Shown here: one piece after another, positions 45,134 through 54,891 of the stretch
Numbering within the stretch: position 1 is the stretch's first letter
Layout: every line of letters starts with the position of its first letter
Source: Dactylonectria macrodidyma
Lineage: Eukaryota; Ascomycota; Sordariomycetes; Hypocreales; Nectriaceae
Direction of reading: 5' to 3'
Assembly (NCBI GenBank): GCA_020744425.1
Contig: JAGMUV010000035.1
Coordinates: 1 to 64,000 of the forward strand
DNA length: 64,000 nt
Notes under the pieces: generated by a model
Databases searched by the model: none
Seen by the model: only the letters and a program-made list of their open reading frames with translations
Told to the model about the DNA's origin: nothing
Position numbers and translations under genes: made by a program

Positions 45134-45442
45134 TCAAATCCGGTACCGGCCATTCTTGAGCTGGTCCCGGCGGGCCTCCCGCTCAAGTACTTCTGAATCA
45201 GGTGGCAGGTTCCTCCAGACCTCGTCCGGGACCATGTCCCGACGGGCATGCGGGTCATGAGTGAGACTGATATGCGTGAATAGCTTGATCAGACCGTCCC
45301 CGGTCGGCTCGTCGAGAAAGGCGTGTGTTGCGAAAACTCCTTCGATAATTATGGCTGGCGGACTATTCTGGCATTCTATGACGCTGCTGGCGCTACGGAA
45401 CTGCTCACCTCGATGCGGTTCTCCGGAGCTATTTCAATTGGT
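45134..45442 (-). pseudogene. DUF3435-type C-terminal fragment
   Basis: An open stretch of about 100 codons ending TGA. It contains FLDEPTGDGLIKLFTHISLT, HDPHARRDMVPDEVWRNLPP and EREARRDQLKNGRYRI. This resembles the region after the recombinase domain in fungal DUF3435 proteins, the tyrosine-recombinase-related family that includes the captains of Starship elements. Only this C-terminal piece remains: no recombinase catalytic region, no start. An in-frame TGA lies upstream. The assignment rests on remembered family pattern, not on a search. Confidence 0.45.
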
Positions 45443-45600
45443 GTTGGATAACAGCTGAGTCTTTGTGAGTGGTTGGGATGCGACGCACCACTTTTGAGTG
45501 CCGGGTGTCACAGATAGTTGCATGCGAATGGGCAGAAGTTCCAGGAGAGGAATGAACCATCCTTTTCCGGTGAGCCACACCTATAAACTTGATATACCGA

Positions 45601-46063
45601 CTAATCAATGATAGGAAGCTCACGGGCGGCTCGAAGAGCTCTGATAATTTCCCTCTTGCAGCACGGACAGATAAACCGGGACACTCTTTTCCCATCTCCC
45701 CGTTCTTTCTTACACTTCTTGCGCCATTTAAGGACTTTGCGATAGCATTGATGGCAGAACGAATGGCCATTCAATACCGCTGAGGTAAGGCTTCTGCAAG
45801 CCGTATAGATAACTGCGTTGGTATCTATACATATGGGACACTCGTCGTCCCAGTTAAACTACTTGACCATGCGACATCCTTTCTGGAACTCAAGCTGAGC
45901 GCAGGTATTGCAGAAGAGCTCTAAATTCTGGTTAGATGAGAAAAGGTAGAGAACCATCCGAGCTCACGAAGTGGGATTTCAGGGGCCGCTTATACAGCAC
46001 GAATTCGTTTGAATCACTCCCTCGCCGCAGAGGCCGCTGAAAGTCCGCATGGCCCGGCCCCAT
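45601..46063 (-). pseudogene. Small RING-finger protein, one internal stop
   Basis: Two exons: 46063-45968 (MGPGHADFQRPLRRGSDSN ... VLYKRPLKSHF) and 45927-45601, with a 40-nt intron (GTGAGC ... CATCTAACCAG). Phase is kept. Exon 2 has a CxxC (FCNTCAQLEF), an in-frame TAG at 45861-45859, then a RING-like zinc pattern: CPIC, GHSFCHQCY, FICPCCKRE. It ends RAARELPIID at a TAG. Without the stop it would be about 140 residues. RING fingers are usually E3 ubiquitin ligase modules. The start ATG overlaps the TAA of the lyase pseudogene by one base, probably by chance. Confidence 0.55.
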
Positions 46064-47490
46064 TAGTATGATCCCAGGACTCGATCGACCATTTCGGCAG
46101 ATAGACCAAGGTATTCGGTAGGATCGAGCAGCTTTTCCAGAGCGGCTCGGTCCAGGACAGAAGAAATCTCCTGGGTCTCTACCAACAGATCGAGCAATGG
46201 CCGTCCGCTGACGATGGCTTGTCGGCTGATTTCATAGACCAGGTTATGGGCTCGCTGCCGGCCGAGATGAGGTGCCAGTCCCGTCATCACGGCTTCAGCA
46301 CAGATTAGGCTATTGGTGATCTCCAAATTGGAACGCATGCGTGTGATGTCCACCTCCAGGCCTGTGATGGAGCACCCGTGCCTGCTGCAGGGCACCAGAG
46401 CTCAACAAGAAGATCTCGGGCACGGCAATCCATTCAGATACCCAGGGGCCGGTGGAGCGCTCGTGATCCTCGACCATGGCGTCCAGAAGGGCCGCCGCCA
46501 CCAGTTGGCGTACCATAACCGTGCAGGCGTGGATGTAGTTGCAGGATATCGGATTACGCTTCTGCGGCAAGGTGCTGCTGGAGCCGCGATCTTTAGTGTA
46601 GGGCTCGAAGGCCTCGCAGACCTCCGTTTGCATTAGCAGCTTCACATCTGTCGCAATATTGCCCAGAGTCCCGGTCACCAGTCCCAAGAAGCAGCCGACC
46701 TCTGCAATGCGGTCGCGTGCGGTGTGCCAGGCAATTTCCGGTTGACCCAATCCGAGTTCCGCCATTAGCCCTTCTTGAACTCTGAGTCCAGCGTCGCCCA
46801 GCGAAGCGAGCGTACCAGCAGCACTGCCAAACTCGCCTACAAGCACCCTCCGACGCAGTTCTGCTAGCCGCTGCTGGTGACGCTGGATGGCGGAGAGCCA
46901 GGTGGCAACTTTGTAGCCGAAGGTGATCGGGACCGCCTGCTGTAGGTTGCTGCGCCCTGCCATTGGTGTATCGCGGTAACGGCGAGCGAGGCCAGCCAGA
47001 GAATCGACTATTGCTTTTAGATCCTGCTCGACTAGAGCGAGTGCCTCTCGGATCTGCATGATGGTGGCTGTATCGGTGATATCCTGGGTGGTCGCTCCCC
47101 AATGACAATATTCCCCAAAACCATCCGAGCAGACATCTACCAGCTGCTGGACTACTGGCAGGACGGGATAGCCGTGTTGAAATGAGAAGATGTTAAATGC
47201 TTAATTCATCCTAAATGTGCAGTAGGGGAACCACTGTTTATGTACAGGCACGATCTCTTGTAGAATGTTCCTCCTTCTTCCACACCTTGCCACCGACTTG
47301 GTCGCCTCACACTTGTGATCTCCAACAAGCCGATCAACTCCGTTTGGATCTTCAGCTTTGCCATATCAATACTGTCGAGTGTGCATTTGGCTGCGATCTC
47401 ATTGGCAGCGTGTTGGGGAATGAGACCAATTGTGGCCTGCACTTGCGGCAGTGCCGCCTCAATATCAAATAGAATTACCATCCCCCACCA
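46063..47490 (-). pseudogene. Fumarase/aspartase-superfamily lyase (adenylosuccinate-lyase or carboxymuconate-cycloisomerase-like)
   Basis: Cytosolic lyase of the superfamily that eliminates fumarate or opens lactones. The N-terminal part (about 47490-47330) reads FDIEAALPQVQATIGLIPQH ... MAKLKIQTELIG. After an unexplained gap it resumes near 47185 as GYPVLPVVQQLV ... HWGATTQDITDTATI and continues through GRSNLQQAVPITFGYK to the signature GSSSTLPQKRNP near 46590. Near 46385 the frame shifts (ALQQARVL to ITGLEVDITRMRSNLEI), then runs to LSAEMVDRVLGSY at the TAA at 46063. The catalytic signature loop is complete except Met to Leu (usual SSxMPxKxNP). The exact subfamily is not decided. Two breaks and a missing start make it a pseudogene. 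Confidence 0.75.
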
Positions 47491-47532
47491 CTTAAAGAAT
47501 CTGTTGGAACATCGCGGCCAAGATACATACAA

Positions 47533-47744
47533 GCAGCAGATGGGATGCGGCAGGTGGTATGTGCGCCCACCTGGAAGCGATAAGGGGACTGTCTCATCGG
47601 CCTATGGGGCACAGATCCATATCTCCCCACTGCGCACCTGCTGGCTAGTTAGATGATACAACAACACAAGATCCATCAATACGAAGCCTAAATACAGCAC
47701 TATTTCGGCTTCAACCAGTGGTTCGAACCCTACCCTTGTGAAAC
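47533..47744. other. Spacer left of the hAT-2 remnant
   Basis: No gene. It includes GGTTCGAACCC at about 47728, a tRNA B-box look-alike without a matching A box. The 5' part of the hAT-2 transposase and its left terminal repeat are missing here. Confidence 0.4.
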
Positions 47745-49676
47745 CTACAGTTTGTTATCGAAGTTCTGCCGACGTCGGGAAACACCGTAAGAAGGTGGAT
47801 CTTACAAGAATTCGAAGAACACACGAGGATGTTAAAGGATGAGATGAATAAAGCCTTGTCGAATGTTCATACCTCCTTTGACATGTGGACTTCGCCTAAT
47901 GGTATTGCTATCCTTTCGGTGATAGCGTACTATGTTGACATAGCCGGGACACCACAATTCCGCCTTATCAGCCTAGAGAAGCTCTCTGGCAGTCACGATG
48001 GCGAAAATCAGGCCATCTTGATGGCTAAGGTCATCCAGAAATACGGCTTGGAAAAGAAGATTGGGTTCTTCACAGCAGATAACGCTGATCCATGCGATAC
48101 TTGTGTCCGGGCTTTGCTTAAGATGTTCAACCCCCGGGCAAGTACTACTGAGCTTGAGATTTTGGAAAGCGAGCAGCGAATCCGCTGTGTTGGTCATATC
48201 CTCAACCTATCGGCAAAGGCCTTCTTAGAGGGCGATTCTAGTGACATATTCGGCAGTCACATTGCGGAGAAAGACCAGAAGAAAGAACGCGAATTACTTT
48301 GTGAATGGAGAAAAAGAGGCCCTATTGGAAAACTCCATAATCTGGTCCACTGGATCAGAAGAAACCCTCAGCGTAGGGAGCTTTTCCTATCCATCACGAG
48401 TGGCAAGATCGACCAATCAATCATGGCCGAATTGGGAGTATGGTTTGTCGACGACACTCTCAAAGGCTTGATGGTCAAGGCAGATAATTATACGCGATGG
48501 AATTCTGTCTATTTGATGGTCCATCGTGCGCTCAGACTTCGGGATATTATCGATGTCTTTTGCAAGATTAGTCTTCTTGACCCCAAGGAAGAAAAAAGGG
48601 TCTCCGCCAAGGACGTTCTTAGCTGTGAAGACTGGGTAGTACTCGCCGAGATCATCGAAATCCTACAGCCTTACCTCACGTATACCAAGCACTTTGAGGG
48701 TCGCACTCCTAGATTTGCAGAGGTACTTCCCACGATGTACCTCTTGAAGGACCATCTATCTGAAATGCGACAGCGGTATTCTTCTAACCTTATCCCTGCG
48801 CCGTATCGGGCGCCGAGGATCACTCTCGAAGAGCCAGTACTTGATTGTATGATAGTTGCTGCGCCTACTGATGGCAGAGAGAGAGAGCAACAGGGAGGGC
48901 TGCAACAGGACACTGGCGTATCTACCCGGGGCAGATATTCAACCATGGAATCGACTACCAGCAGAGAACCGAGTTCTCCACTATACCAAGCAGAGATCTC
49001 GGTACAATTCGAAGACAACGACCCAGATCCTGAGTCCTTCGAGTTGTCCGACGATGGGCTACATTTCATACAACACTCGATCAAGTATGCAATGTCAAAG
49101 CTCGACAAATACCGCAATTTGATGGAGCGGAGCGTTGTTTACTGGGCAGCTATGATATTGCACCCAGGATACGGCATTGGGTTCCTGCAGCTTAGGCTAC
49201 CGAACCAAGTAGACTCGATCCTTCGGGACTTCAGAGATTACTTTGATAGGCACTATGCTCAAGGTAATCAGGCACCAGTGTCTCCAGACTCCCCTCCGGC
49301 ATTTCATGGATCAAAGTTATTGTTGCGCACTGCAAATTTCCCCAAGAAGGCCAGGAAAGAAGCTCCGGATGAGATCAACCTATACTTACAAATGGTTCCA
49401 GAGGAAGACTTCAAAGAAGAGCAATTGCTCCAGTGGTGGCTTGGCCGCAAGACTCAGTTCCCACGGTTATTCAATATGGCAATGGACTTACTTTCGATCT
49501 CAGCCATGTCCAGCGAGAATGAACGTGTTTTCAGTGCCGCAAAGCTCACCACATCTTCACAAAGGAACGCCCTGCACTGGGTTACTATGGAGGCATTGCA
49601 ATGCCTCCGAAACTGGGCTCGCACTGGTGCGATTTCCTGGGCAAAACCAAGGGGGCATCAGGACGCAATGCTGTAA
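47745..49676 (+). pseudogene. hAT transposase lacking its N-terminus (hAT-2)
   Basis: Open from about 47745 (FVIEVLPTSGNTVRRWILQ, before any ATG) through ATG 47829 to TAA 49676, with no break. Catalytic features: NVHTSFDMWTSPNGIAIL, FFTADNADPCDTCVRALL, RIRCVGHILNLSAKAFL, RKRGPIGKLHNLVHW, and the C-terminal dimerisation block LLSISAMSSENERVFSAAKL. The BED zinc finger and the start of the gene are absent, and no left inverted repeat is found. It is a truncated copy whose remaining 600-odd codons are uninterrupted. It differs clearly from the hAT-1/hAT-3 family (Met-Trp after the first Asp in place of Gly-Trp). Confidence 0.8.
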
Positions 49677-49703
49677 GAGGATTGGCTATTGTATATGGTT
49701 CCA

Positions 49704-49812
49704 CTTTACTTGCAAGTAAGTAAAGTAAGTAAGTAGTTCGGGGTGGCAAGTAAGTATGGATATCGTTAGTAAGTAAGTAAGTAAGCCAGAAAATTTTACT
49801 TACTTTACTTAT
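49704..49812. repeat. GTAA/TTAC-rich subterminal repeats after hAT-2
   Basis: Runs of GTAAGTAAGTAA in one direction followed by TTTACTTACTTTACTT in the other, so the block can fold back on itself. It begins 28 bp after the transposase stop. Probably the right subterminal repeat region of the hAT-2 element. Confidence 0.6.
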
Positions 49813-50064
49813 GTAGAACGCTGGATTGGACTCGATACGTTCAGAAAAATGACACGGCGCAAGCTCTCGACATGGTGTTCAACCAGATCACATTCGGCGC
49901 GATACGCGGCGGCGAAGCCCCTTGGTCCACGAACCAGCAGTCAAGCGTGATTGGTGAAGCGCGTGTGATTCTGCTTTGTCGTGGCGCATGAGGCGATATC
50001 TATTGGGCGAGAGGTGCTCATTCAACTCAAGGAGGGGGTGGCTTCGCCGCTGATGTGAGAAAAG

Positions 50065-52972
50065 CAGGGTGGTCATCAATTCCACCTTCCACTCCACATT
50101 TTCAATTTTGTGGAAGTTGAAGTCACGTGCTTCAATTCCATCAACTCCATTTCACCTTCACGTTGATGGGCTCAATTCCATCTAGATGCCTTCAACGTTG
50201 ACCACCGGTTGAAATCGTCAAGAATGGCGGTGGTTCAGGGTAGCATCTGCAGCCCTGCGAGACGCGTCCGCTAGACTTTGTCGACGGTACTTCTTGCCCC
50301 TCAATTTTTGTGCACGTACCAACTGTACCCAGTACTAGGGGCTCGCGAACGCGTCTCGGCTTGTCGCGCCTCAGGACCGCCTTCAGCAAAAACATTAGAT
50401 GCATCCCGTTCCTTCCTGGGATCCAAATGGACGCCAACGTACCTATCAAGCGCCGGCAGCCTTCAGACTGCAACACATCCAGTGCGCCGCTTATCAACTT
50501 GGATGCTTTGCCAGACGATTGGAAAATCTTCCCATGGAACAAGTTCCCAAGCTTTTCGATTTCTGAACGTGCTGGCAGGCAGACTTCGTGGGTCTGGCAG
50601 CATGGCTTCGACATCCAAGCCCGCGATTCTCCCACGAAGAGGAAATGGGTTTGCAGGCCCTGCCTCCGGAAGCCTAAGCCCAAGATAACGGACTTCTCTG
50701 CTGTTGGCACCCAGAATATCGAGAAGCATCTATTCAGGCAGCACGGACTTGTCGACGAGTCCGGCAAGAGGAAGCCTCCCGCTCTTTGGAAGGGAATGCA
50801 GGAGAAGACTCCCTCAAGGAACATCGTGGAGATGCTGAATCTTGACACTTCAGACCCTAAAGAGCAAGCTATCGCGAACGCCCTCATTCAACGCTTCGAT
50901 AGGGACCACTTTCAGAGACTGCTTCTCGAGTGGGTGGTCGACGCCAACATCTCCTTCCGCCAGCCCGAGCACTGCCGACTTCGACGCATATTCGAATACC
51001 TGAATCCATCGGTCGCAGCGACGAATGCCCATATTTCCCACAACACCGTGCGAAAGCGAATTGTCGACCTTCATCTCCGACATAAGACGCACATAATTGA
51101 CCACCTAAGGAAGATCCCAGGTCAAATCCATATTGCGTTCGATGGCTGGCGCTCCAGGAACCGGCATGCTCTATATGGCATAGTCTGTTTTTACATCGAT
51201 AACAACGGAGCACCGTCGAAGCTAGTCCTTGGTCTGCCAGAGCTGAAGGTTTCGCACTCTGGGGAGAACATTGCAGCGCAGATCCTGGAGATCCTAGAGA
51301 GCTACGAGATTCTTGACAGGGTGGGGTATATCGCACTGGACAACGCTGCCAACATGGACACAGCCGCGGAGGAGATTGCGGAAGCGCTGGGCTTGAATCC
51401 GAAGAAACGGAGAGTGCGATGCTTCGGCCACGTGCTCAACTTGGTGGTTAAAGCTCTGTTATTTGGGCATAAGGCTGAGGCTTTCGAAGCCGAAGTTGAT
51501 GGGGAGCCTGGTTTTGATGCCATCCAGCACGAAATCTGGCGAAAGAAAGGCCCCGTCGGCAAGCTTCACAATCTGGTTCACTGGATCCATCGGTCCGACA
51601 AGCTGACGTATCGGCTTCGTGCTCTTCAGGAAGAGTTCTTTCAACACTCTGACAGTCCGAAGACTCGAGCAAGGAGACCTTTGGACGTTGTCCGCGATAA
51701 CCAGACTCGCTGGTTGTCGACGCTCTACATGATGCGGCGGGGCCTTAAGTTGCGGCCCTTCCTCGAAGACCTCGTTGAGAAGGCCACGGTTGAATTCAAT
51801 AGGGAACGCCGCAACGGTGTTAGAAGGAAGGAAGAGATGCCCTTGTGTCTCCGCGAGGAGAGTCTCCTGAACGAAAACGACTGGAGCGTTATTGAGTTGA
51901 TGGACAAGGTGCTTGTTGACTTCGAGGAGGCACTCCGAATGCTTGAGGGCGACGCCCAAAGACGAGTACGCAAAGGGGGCCGTATTGAGGCATATGGCAA
52001 TATGTGGGACGTTGCCTCAACCTACGAATTCCTGATGGACAGGCTGGAGGAGTGGAAAGCAACAGCGGAGAACTACCCGGGTCCCGAACACTTCAAGATA
52101 AATATCAACCTGGGTTGGGACAAGTTGAACGAGTACTATACGAAGCTGGACGAGACGCCAGCGTACTATGCTTCGGCGGTTTTGAATCCGGCCTCGCGTT
52201 GGGGATATTTCGAGAATACGTGGACCGACAAAGCACAGTTGCCATGGCTTCAGGAGGCAAAAAGAATGGTGAGGACACTGTGGGATGAAGAGTATAAATC
52301 ACTACCGACTCTTTCAAATTCGGATGAAGAACCTCCATTCAAGCGTTTAAAGGCAATGAGCGCGCTCGAAAGACACCGAGCCCACAGGACTTTGTCTCTC
52401 GCAGGAAGATGTTCTTTGGAAAGTTCACTGAATGCAGACTATGACGAATATGACCACTGGCTATCGAGTCCCGACGCTAAGAACGACGCTCTTGTCACGG
52501 ATCCCATCCAATATTGGTGGGAGAGACGGAAAGATTATCCTCGACTGTCACGAATGGCTCTCGACTTGCTGTCGGTGCCGCCCATGTCCGCAGAGTGCGA
52601 GCGTTTGTTTAGTGTTGCTGGGCAAATGGTCTCACCGCAGCGGACTCGATTGGAAGCCAGCACGATAGGGATAACACAGACACTAAGGTCGTGGGTGCGG
52701 AATGGCCTAATCGACGCGGTGGACACGTTAATTGATGTGTCAGGAGAGGTTGGGAACAGCATTATATGGGAGGCAGAGGAGGATGGCTGAGACGCTGGGG
52801 AGTAAGCGTTGGGGATCTCGGCGCGGGTATGCGGTTCAACCTCTTCAATTCAACGCCATCAATTCCATTTGGAGATGCGGTGGTTCAACTCCACGGGCCA
52901 AATGCTGAGTAAGCTGTCAACGCAACGCCACGCGGGGGCGAAATTGATGGAATTGAATTGATGACCAGCCTG
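50065..52972 (+). mobile_element. hAT-superfamily transposon with intact ORF (hAT-3)
   Basis: 2908 bp bounded by imperfect TIRs: left CAGGGTGGTCATCAATTCCA, right (inverted) CAGGCTGGTCATCAATTCAA. Subterminal TCAATTCCA/TTGAA repeats crowd both ends. The flanking octamers GAGAAAAG and GCCTGAAC do not match, so no target duplication is left. The right end abuts a Helitron helicase fragment. The 149-bp MITE at 29175 shares its TIR. Confidence 0.85.
50427..52790 (+). CDS. hAT transposase (hAT-3), intact
   Basis: 787 residues from ATG 50427 (MDANVPIKRRQPSDC; AAATGG context). A BED-like zinc finger lies at about 70-110 (KWVCRPC ... NIEKHLFRQH). Catalytic core: IHIAFDGWRSRNRHALYGI, YIALDNAANMDTAAEEIAEA, CFGHVLNLVVKALLFG, RKKGPVGKLHNLVHW, DNQTRWLSTLYMMRRGL. 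The C-terminal hAT dimerisation region LSRMALDLLSVPPMSAECER contains the conserved Glu. Full family length and no breaks, so it could be active. It is the same family as the decayed copy at 6417 and the probable source of transposase for the 29175 MITE. Confidence 0.93.
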   Translation: MDANVPIKRRQPSDCNTSSAPLINLDALPDDWKIFPWNKFPSFSISERAGRQTSWVWQHGFDIQARDSPTKRKWVCRPCLRKPKPKITDFSAVGTQNIEKHLFRQHGLVDESGKRKPPALWKGMQEKTPSRNIVEMLNLDTSDPKEQAIANALIQRFDRDHFQRLLLEWVVDANISFRQPEHCRLRRIFEYLNPSVAATNAHISHNTVRKRIVDLHLRHKTHIIDHLRKIPGQIHIAFDGWRSRNRHALYGIVCFYIDNNGAPSKLVLGLPELKVSHSGENIAAQILEILESYEILDRVGYIALDNAANMDTAAEEIAEALGLNPKKRRVRCFGHVLNLVVKALLFGHKAEAFEAEVDGEPGFDAIQHEIWRKKGPVGKLHNLVHWIHRSDKLTYRLRALQEEFFQHSDSPKTRARRPLDVVRDNQTRWLSTLYMMRRGLKLRPFLEDLVEKATVEFNRERRNGVRRKEEMPLCLREESLLNENDWSVIELMDKVLVDFEEALRMLEGDAQRRVRKGGRIEAYGNMWDVASTYEFLMDRLEEWKATAENYPGPEHFKININLGWDKLNEYYTKLDETPAYYASAVLNPASRWGYFENTWTDKAQLPWLQEAKRMVRTLWDEEYKSLPTLSNSDEEPPFKRLKAMSALERHRAHRTLSLAGRCSLESSLNADYDEYDHWLSSPDAKNDALVTDPIQYWWERRKDYPRLSRMALDLLSVPPMSAECERLFSVAGQMVSPQRTRLEASTIGITQTLRSWVRNGLIDAVDTLIDVSGEVGNSIIWEAEEDG

Positions 52973-53415
52973 GCCTGAACATCCTGTTGGTTGGTGACTT
53001 CTTTCAGCTTCCCCCTGTGCTGCAGAAGCCGCTTTATTACAATAAAGAGGTTCAGGGAGTAGAGATTAAGGGCAGAAACGCATATAGGCGATTCGATAAA
53101 TCGGTCTTCTTGAAAGTTGTCCAGCGGCAGCGTGGCGACGATCAGGAGGCATTCCGCCTAGCTCTCGGGGAATTGCGGCTGCTTCAACTATCTGTGGAGT
53201 CCTGGAAGCTCCTTTCCAGCCGCGTACAGGCAAAACTAGACGATCAAGAGGTCGCAAGGTTTGTCAACGCCTTACGAGTATATGCCACTAAAGACAGGGT
53301 GAACGAATATAACCACTATCACCTCGACCGCCTCAGCCGGCCAGTCATCCAGGTCATGGCTAAGAACGTCGGCCCCGGCGCGGATGGCATGAAGATGAAG
53401 ATGAGGGATCAGGAG
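52973..53415 (+). pseudogene. Helitron helicase fragment (Helitron C type)
   Basis: Starts abruptly at the hAT-3 end with LNILLVGDFFQLPPVLQKPL and continues as KSVFLKVVQRQRGDDQEAF, SRVQAKLDDQEVARF and LRVYATKDRVNEYNHYHLD. These correspond to the central Pif1-like helicase of Helitron C (LLVGDFFQLPPVRQKPL, RVYSTKARVNEYN). Upstream helicase and Rep parts are missing. The last aligned block is VIQVMAKNVGPGAD, followed by unrelated residues to a stop at 53502. Confidence 0.8.
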
Positions 53416-53539
53416 CTTAGGAAACGACAGGTGCTCACACAGAATCCGTACATGTCACATAATACCAAGAATGGCCATGGCAATGGATCAGTACGTAGAT
53501 AATGCAGTAGTAGTACTAGCTTCCCGGCCCGCGGACAAA

Positions 53540-53595
53540 CAGCCTTCGGCTGAGGCTACCCCATGCACCCCATCGCCGCTCCAATGTGCATGGGG
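53540..53595. other. Two adjacent hairpins after the helicase fragment
   Basis: CAGCC-TTC-GGCTG at 53540-53552, and CCCCATGCA at 53559-53567 pairing with TGCATGGGG at 53587-53595 (9 bp, 19-nt loop). Hairpins of this kind stand near Helitron 3' ends. Here they may mark the end of the fragment's parent element. Confidence 0.4.
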
Positions 53596-53868
53596 TGACG
53601 TAGTATTTTATATGTCTCTGTGTGGTTCAATTCTGACGTCGCTTGTCCTTTTATGTGTTGTTAGCCGTCCTCTCTGGGAGGACAGAGTAACCTAAATGAC
53701 ATAAACGAGACGAAGACTTTACTAAAGTAGTCTATGATATGTATAACTTATATCTGTTTTATGCTATAATTTAATTGCTACCATTAGAGGAGCGAATGGG
53801 ATGGGTTTGGTGGAAGAGGTAAATTGCTTTGGTGTTTTTCTTCCCCCAGATGACTCTGCAATCTTTTA
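53596..53868. other. Spacer
   Basis: Nothing recognisable between the hairpins and the MITE. Confidence 0.4.
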
Positions 53869-54123
53869 TCCCTTTGACCGTGGTAAGGCAACACTTGACC
53901 CATAGTCCCCATAGAGGGCCGGGAGATCAGCGGTACGCTTGTCGACTTCAAAAAGCTAGATAGCTACAAGAAGGATTAAGTACTATAATGTAGATCGTTG
54001 AGAGCTGTGACTTCTAGCGCCGTGTAAAATAGGCGGGACCTCATGTACCTCGTCTTACTCTCCTTTTCGTTGGTTTGAATCCCTGCTACTAGCGTAAGTG
54101 TTGCCTTACCACGGTCAAAGGGA
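53869..54123. mobile_element. TA-flanked MITE, 255 bp, perfect 28-bp TIR (TCCCTTTG family, copy 2)
   Basis: Both ends start TCCCTTTGACCGTGGTAAGG and match perfectly over 28 bp. Flanked by TA on each side (53867-53868 and 54124-54125). It shares the terminal TCCCTTTG and TA target with the MITE at 36031, though the rest differs. No coding capacity. Confidence 0.9.
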
Positions 54124-54125
54124 TA

Positions 54126-54891
54126 CTGTACACAAAAAGCGGGCTTCGCTAAGGAGAGGTAGAATGTTGGTAGTGTAGGGAAATCACATTCAACAAAATC
54201 GCACCTGAGCCAATAGAGCCATAAAAATAAAGTCTCCAAATAGCTCCTGAGAGTCAAATATCAATCAATTTAAAATTCAAAATTGAATGCCGTGCGCTGT
54301 TCTCATTGTAGGTTCCGTATCTTGGATGTTGTGGTACTGGGGAAGGAATATGGAAGGTTCTCCTGTGTCAAAAGAGGAAAAGCGTGTGCAGTGTCATCGA
54401 GGCTAAACTCGGTTGGTAACGCGCCCCCCTGCTACGCTGTGGCACTGTGCAGACTCCTCAACGCGTGTCCATCACTCACGCATTCACTCACCCGCTCACT
54501 CAATCATCAAACGCCGAGTGCGACACGCGAACGACAGTTACATGCATCGCAATTTGGCGCACCGCAAACCTGTCGCATCGAGTCCATTTGGGTAGTGCCC
54601 ATCGGCTCTGATAACTGTCGCGTCTCTCTCTCCCCCAAGGCTACGCTTTCCTCCCCTGGAAAGATTCAGGCCGTCTCAAACGCGTTTTTGGACAACCCAG
54701 ACAGCTCTCTCAGCCTCCTCCCAGGCTTCCAGGCTTCCAACATATCCTGTTCACGAGGCAAGTACGCAGTCTCCACGTCGCCCGCCTTGACGCTGGCCTC
54801 AAACACGCCCTTTGCAGAATGGTGGAAGCGGCTTCGGGAGAAGGAGAGGGGCAATCCTGAAAACCTTGTTGACCCGTCGTCGGCACCAGCC
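54126..54891. promoter_or_regulatory. Upstream region and possible 5' leader of the KMT6 gene
   Basis: Open in the KMT6 frame from 54283, but the residues (Cys/Ser/Leu-rich, then repeated SLTHSLTRSLNH) lack conserved character until about 54660. The translated start could lie upstream of 54892. CT-rich stretches fit a fungal 5' untranslated region. Confidence 0.4.

Noticed and set aside
45134..47490. Whole region as a Starship element led by a DUF3435 captain
   Set aside because: Only a C-terminal fragment is present, with no recombinase core at an element edge and no paired boundary repeats.
47725..47740. tRNA B-box look-alike GGTTCGAACCC
   Set aside because: No A box at the right distance and no cloverleaf can be drawn; not called a tRNA or SINE.
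50057..52980. Target-site duplication for hAT-3
   Set aside because: The flanking octamers GAGAAAAG and GCCTGAAC do not match at any small offset.
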